A DNA stretch of 64,000 bases from an uncultured Paraprevotella sp. (GTDB lineage: Bacteria; Bacteroidota; Bacteroidia; Bacteroidales; Bacteroidaceae), in the NCBI GenBank assembly GCA_944319925.1, contig CALUFQ010000002.1:1-64000 (forward strand), written 5' to 3'. Positions 60,876-64,000 of this stretch are shown here, piece after piece. The position numbers and the translations under genes are program-made. A model generated the notes under the pieces. It was not told the DNA's origin. It saw only the letters and a program-made list of their open reading frames with translations, and ran no database searches. How positions within the stretch are numbered: the first letter of the stretch is position 1; each line of letters opens with the position of its first letter.

Positions 60876-61018
60876 TTTTTTTGCAAAAAAAACAAAACGA
60901 AGGAGAATTGCGGGCTGTCTGACACCTAAAAGTAGGAGAATAGACAGAAACGGCACAGTTCGCATTTTGGGGTATTTATTATACTTTGCGCGGTATCATT
61001 TTGTGCAAAATGAATAAG

Positions 61019-61091
61019 TACTTACTTTGCCTTCGAAGTAGTACTTACTTGGCCAAATGAGATATACTTACTTGCCCAAGTAAGTATATCT
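61019..61091. repeat. Three 13-bp iterons with 23-bp period and a 15-bp hairpin
   Basis: TACTTACTTTGCC (61019-61031), TACTTACTTGGCC (61042-61054) and TACTTACTTGCCC (61065-61077) are spaced exactly 23 bp start to start. The third overlaps a perfect inverted repeat: 61060-61074 (AGATATACTTACTTG) and 61077-61091, with a two-base loop, so a fourth copy lies inverted. Confidence 0.8.
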
Positions 61092-61159
61092 TATTTTGGG
61101 GAGGTAGGTATCTTTGGGAAACCGGCTATTGCCTATGTGAAGAGCAAGAATCCCCACGT

Positions 61160-61687
61160 TTAGGAACTGTGCCCGTTTTTATCAAATGTCTTTTTTTTGC
61201 GCGGAATCTCAATAACTTCCAAATCCTTGAACTCCCGTCCGTCCACGGTGAAACGCACGAGGGTGCGCACCTTGTGCCAGCCCATCAGTCCGGCAGCTCC
61301 CGGGTTGATGTGCAATAAGCCGAGCTTCGGGTCGAACTGGATTTTGAGGATGTGCGAATGGCCGCAGATGAAAAGCCGTGGTGGGCGTTCGTAGAGTTGG
61401 CGGCGGATGCCCGGGGCGTAGCGGCCGGGATAGCCGCCGATGTGCGTCATGAGCACGTCGGCTTCTTCGCACCGCCAGCGTAGTTTCTCGCTGAACATCA
61501 GGCGCAGGTCGCCCCCGTCGCAGTTGCCGCATACGGCCCGCAGGGGGCGGAAGTCGGCCAACCGTTGCGCCACTTCCACTGAACCGATGTCGCCCGCATG
61601 CCATATCTCGTCGCATTCGGCGAAATATTGCGTGTATTTTTCGTCCCAATAGCCATGCGTGTCGGAGAGCAGTCCGATGCGCTTCAT
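61160..61687 (-). CDS. YfcE/MJ0936-type metallophosphoesterase
   Basis: The 175-residue protein is a small calcineurin-like phosphodiesterase. It contains the metal motifs in order: LLSDTHGYWD (Asp, His), WHAGDIGS, VCGNCDGGD, MTHIGGYPG and CGHSHILK, followed by NPGAAG. These proteins hydrolyse phosphodiesters; the natural substrate is unknown. Length is near that of the family. Its start overlaps the stop of the kinase-like gene by four bases, so the two are coupled. Confidence 0.9.
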   Translation of the reverse strand: MKRIGLLSDTHGYWDEKYTQYFAECDEIWHAGDIGSVEVAQRLADFRPLRAVCGNCDGGDLRLMFSEKLRWRCEEADVLMTHIGGYPGRYAPGIRRQLYERPPRLFICGHSHILKIQFDPKLGLLHINPGAAGLMGWHKVRTLVRFTVDGREFKDLEVIEIPRKKKTFDKNGHSS

Positions 61688-62304
61688 AATTTCAGCTTTT
61701 GCTGGATAAATTCCTCAATGATTCTTGTAGTGGCATCAATACCCAATGCCGAGGAGTTGATGCAGAAGTCGTATGAAGCCGCCGCGCCCCAAGTTTTGGC
61801 ACTATAATAATTATAGTAGCTGGCGCGTTTTTCGTCCCCGTCAAGGCAAGCCTTTTCGGCTTCTTTCTCCGTGACGCCTGTCATTTCGACCACTCGTTTG
61901 ATGCGGTCGGGCATGTCGGCCGTGATGAAGATATCGACTTTGTTGGGGAAGTCGCGCAGGATGTAGTCGGCACAACGGCCTACGAATACGCAGGAATGCG
62001 CCTGGGCTGCCTTGCGGATGGCGTCGCTTTGGAACTTGAAGAGCGACTCGTCGCTGAGTTGGTTGGCGTAGGGGTTAGTACCCCCGAACAACGGGGCGAA
62101 GGGGCTGAAGAGCAGTTTCAGGAAACCTTTGTGCTCGTCGTTCCGTTCGAAGAACCGTTTGTCGAATCCGCTTTCCTTGGCGGCCAAGTCTAGCAGTTCC
62201 TTGTCGTAGAACTTGATGCCGAAGTCCTGCGCGATGCGGTTGCCAATAACGCGTCCTCCGCTGCCGAGCTGGCGGCCTACGTTGATGATGACATGTTTGT
62301 CCAT
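61684..62304 (-). CDS. Cytidylate kinase-like family protein
   Basis: The 206-residue P-loop protein is of the AAA_26/cytidylate-kinase-like family, distinct from the true Cmk at 24467. It has a P-loop variant GRQLGSGGRVIGNRIA (about residues 10-25), KFYDKELLDLAAKESG, VFVGRCADYILRDFPN and VEMTGVTEKEAEKACLDGDEKRASYYNYY. Function of the family is not established; a nucleotide or small-molecule kinase is possible. It lies six bases after the MATE gene and overlaps the phosphoesterase gene. Confidence 0.85.
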   Translation of the reverse strand: MDKHVIINVGRQLGSGGRVIGNRIAQDFGIKFYDKELLDLAAKESGFDKRFFERNDEHKGFLKLLFSPFAPLFGGTNPYANQLSDESLFKFQSDAIRKAAQAHSCVFVGRCADYILRDFPNKVDIFITADMPDRIKRVVEMTGVTEKEAEKACLDGDEKRASYYNYYSAKTWGAAASYDFCINSSALGIDATTRIIEEFIQQKLKL

Positions 62305-62310
62305 AGTATC

Positions 62311-63663
62311 TTATGCATTTAATTTTTGAAATTTCCGATATTCGGGGATGAGCATGGCCGCAGCCACGAAGCAGGCAACGAGGTCGGCGCAGGGCATGGA
62401 TAGCCACACGCCTTTCACGCCCATATATTGGGGCAGGATGATGAGCATGGGGATGAGAAAGATGAGCTGCCGCGTGAGCGACAGGAAGATGCTCTTGTTG
62501 GCCTTGCCGATGCTTTGGAAGAAGTTGGTCGTCACCATCTGCATGCCGATGAGCGGGTAGAACATCACGACGATGCGCATGCCCTTGACCGCGATGTCGA
62601 TGAGCTCTTCATCCGTGGTGAAGGCGCGGACGCACCATTCCGGGATGATTTCGCCCACGAGGAATCCGGCGGTGGTGACTAGCGTGGCCCATAACATGGT
62701 CTGGCGCAGCACTTTCAGCACTCGGTCGTAGCGTTGGGCGCCATAGTTATAGCCCGCGATGGGCTGCATGCCTTGGTTGATGCCGATGACAATCATGATG
62801 AACAGGAAGGCCAGGCGGTTGACGATGCCATACGCGCCGATGGCCAGGTCGCCTCCGTAATGTCCCAATCCCCGGTTGATAAGGATGACGATGATGCAGG
62901 CGCAGCTGTTCATGAGGAAAGGCGACATGCCGATGCCCAATGTGTCTTTCACGATTTTGCTTCTCAACTTATACGTGCCACGCTTGAAGTGGATGAGTTC
63001 GTCCGGCTTGCTGAACACGTGCAGCTGCCACAGCAACGAGATGATTTGTGCCAAGATGGTGGCGGTGGCCGAACCGCGGATGCCCATGTCTAGTCCATAG
63101 ATGAAGAGCGGGTTGAGGATGGTGTTCACGATTACGGCCAGAATCGTGGCGTTCATGGACAGGCGTGGATGGCCGGCCGAACGAAGCACGGAGTTCAGCG
63201 TCAGGTAACTGTGCGTGATGATGTTGCCCGCCAGGATGATTTCCATGTATTCCCGTGCGTAGGGAAGGGTGGCTTCGCTCGCGCCGAAGAAATAGAGGAT
63301 GGGATCGAGGAAAATGAGTGAGACCACGGTGAACGCCAAACCGAGGATGATGGTCAGGCTGATGACGTTGCCGAAAATTTGTTGTGCGGATTCATAATCT
63401 TTCTGCCCCAATTTCACGGAAATCAGCGTGGATGCGCCCACGCCCACCATCGCACCGAACGCTGCGGAGAGGTTCATGAAGGGGAACGTCAGCGCCAATC
63501 CGGAAATGGCCAATGCGCCTACGCCATGTCCGATGAAGATGCTGTCCACCATGTTGTAGAGTGAAGACGCCGTCATGGCGATGATGGCCGGGACGGCATA
63601 TTGCCCAAGGAGTTTTCCGATGGGAAGTACGCCTAGATCCAAAGGCGAATTGGAATGTGCCAT
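62311..63663 (-). CDS. MATE-family multidrug/metabolite exporter
   Basis: The 450-residue protein has 12 predicted membrane helices in two homologous halves. Family features include LGQYAVPAIIAMTASSLYNMVDSIFIGHGVGALAISG near the N-terminus, GAMVGVGASTLISVKLGQKDYESA, and the matching second-half segments FLFIMIVIGINQGMQPIAGYNYGAQRYDRV. MATE proteins expel organic cations or drugs using Na+ or H+ gradients; the substrate is not evident. It is the first gene of a three-gene minus-strand unit with a TAACTTTG element (63686-63693). Confidence 0.92.
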   Translation of the reverse strand: MAHSNSPLDLGVLPIGKLLGQYAVPAIIAMTASSLYNMVDSIFIGHGVGALAISGLALTFPFMNLSAAFGAMVGVGASTLISVKLGQKDYESAQQIFGNVISLTIILGLAFTVVSLIFLDPILYFFGASEATLPYAREYMEIILAGNIITHSYLTLNSVLRSAGHPRLSMNATILAVIVNTILNPLFIYGLDMGIRGSATATILAQIISLLWQLHVFSKPDELIHFKRGTYKLRSKIVKDTLGIGMSPFLMNSCACIIVILINRGLGHYGGDLAIGAYGIVNRLAFLFIMIVIGINQGMQPIAGYNYGAQRYDRVLKVLRQTMLWATLVTTAGFLVGEIIPEWCVRAFTTDEELIDIAVKGMRIVVMFYPLIGMQMVTTNFFQSIGKANKSIFLSLTRQLIFLIPMLIILPQYMGVKGVWLSMPCADLVACFVAAAMLIPEYRKFQKLNA

Positions 63664-63685
63664 ATTCTATTTTGTTTTATGTAAG

Positions 63686-63693
63686 CAAAGTTA
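63686..63693 (-). promoter_or_regulatory. -7 promoter element for the MATE unit
   Basis: TAACTTTG on the minus strand fits TAnnTTTG and lies about 23 bp before the start at 63663. The upstream element is weak. Confidence 0.5.
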
Positions 63694-63768
63694 GTAAAAA
63701 ACGCGCCAACCGCAGGCGTTTTTATACTATTTTTTCACATCGGAAAGCTTATTGCGGATTCTTTTTAT

Positions 63769-63776
63769 TACCTTTG
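63769..63776 (+). promoter_or_regulatory. -7 promoter element for the carboxyltransferase gene
   Basis: TACCTTTG fits TAnnTTTG. The predicted leader to the ATG at 63856 is about 70 nt. Confidence 0.5.
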
Positions 63777-63855
63777 CTCCCGCATGGCAAGGACATGCCT
63801 CGCCGCAGTGGAGGCGGGGAAAAATGACGGATAGTTCTTAAATCACAGGTATATT

Positions 63856-64000
63856 ATGAGTAATCAGTTAGAGAGAATCAAGGAATTGGTGGAACTCCGT
63901 GCCAAGGCACGTATGGGTGGCGGTGAAAAGGCCATTGAGAAACAGCACGCGCGGGGCAAATACACGGCCCGCGAGCGCATCGACATGTTGCTGGACGAGG
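63856..64000 (+). CDS. Acyl-CoA carboxyltransferase (methylmalonyl-CoA decarboxylase/propionyl-CoA carboxylase beta), 5' end
   Basis: Only the first 48 residues are in the window, and the gene runs off the right edge. The translation starts MSNQLERIKELVELRAKARMGGG and continues KQHARGKYTARERIDMLLDE, which is the conserved N-terminus of acyl-CoA carboxylase beta subunits (biotin-dependent carboxyltransferases). With mutAB and meaB in the same segment, the propionyl-CoA/methylmalonyl-CoA enzyme is the likely identity (mmdA-like), but acetyl-CoA carboxylase-type relatives start similarly. Confidence 0.85.
   Translation, partial: MSNQLERIKELVELRAKARMGGGEKAIEKQHARGKYTARERIDMLLDE

Larger units (their letters stand above)
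60816..61159. other. Intergenic region with iterons between two minus-strand genes
   Basis: Besides the promoter at 60845-60875, it holds three 13-bp iterons and a 15-bp hairpin (61019-61091) and a TATCTTTG on the plus strand (61109-61116) pointing into yfcE. GGAACTGTGCC at about 61142 echoes the GGAACTGT word of other intergenic repeats. No gene is supported. Confidence 0.6.

Noticed and set aside
61684-62304. Second cytidylate kinase
   Set aside because: The P-loop and core motifs differ from Cmk and fit the separate cytidylate-kinase-like family; a true cmk is present at 24467-25159.

Overview
The window reads as a chromosomal segment of a Gram-negative Bacteroidales bacterium with moderately high GC. 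Support comes from promoter-like TAnnTTTG elements (often with TTTG or TTG about 19-20 bp upstream), two type IX secretion genes (porQ, porE), a TonB/ExbB/ExbD set with the Bacteroidetes-style extra membrane protein and doubled exbD, and the methylmalonyl-CoA branch of succinate/propionate metabolism (meaB, mutA-mutB, and the start of a carboxyltransferase gene at the right edge). I cannot name the genus; a Tannerellaceae- or Barnesiellaceae-like organism is a guess from gene content and GC.

Layout. 1-694: repeat DNA (a dispersed repeat abutting a 197-bp palindromic element) and a terminator. 695-7329: DUF349 protein, CorA, RsmA, a flippase-like membrane protein and PepD. 7673-22420: a same-strand run with two giant tandem alpha-2-macroglobulin-like proteins, a phytase/esterase-like protein, a DUF4837 lipoprotein and a DUF1573 protein, followed by meaB. 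23577-26185 (minus): porQ-cmk-ispH. 26412-32340: TonB protein, polyprenyl synthase, TatD DNase, tRNA-Ser(GGA), exbB-orf-exbD-exbD and an Lrp/AsnC regulator. 32579-34509 (minus): membrane protein-thyA-folA. 34639-36735: RsmF-like methyltransferase and a degenerate low-molecular-weight phosphatase. 36736-38577: 1.8 kb of non-coding, repeat-packed DNA. 38578-44751: two large secreted carbohydrate-active enzymes (GH43-GH43 and an alginate-lyase-type lyase). 44878-51288: porE, topB and a CPA1 antiporter. 51567-55645 (minus): mutA-mutB. 55812-60815: AspT/YidE-type transporter, then (minus) a small secreted protein and an outer-membrane barrel receptor. 61160-63663 (minus): MATE exporter, cytidylate-kinase-like protein and YfcE-type phosphoesterase. 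63856-64000: truncated carboxyltransferase.

How the genes work together. ExbB/ExbD/TonB supply energy to outer-membrane receptors such as the barrel protein at 57582-60434. PorE and PorQ are parts of the secretion machine that may export proteins with a C-terminal sorting module, possibly including the lyase. MutA/MutB, the MeaB chaperone and the carboxyltransferase form the route between succinyl-CoA and propionyl-CoA. ThyA and FolA form the thymidylate/folate pair.

The most unusual material: (1) the two macroglobulin-like paralogues share a nearly identical C-terminal third-kilobase while their bodies have diverged, which suggests gene conversion, and both lack the thioester motif; (2) a family of palindromic, MITE/REP-like intergenic elements at 269-465, 36854-38183 and 47389-47525; (3) three 13-bp iterons with an exact 23-bp period next to a perfect 15-bp hairpin at 61019-61091; (4) a 21-bp RNA hairpin directly after a phosphatase-like gene whose nucleophilic cysteine is glycine. 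All assignments come from reading the sequence; no database search was run.
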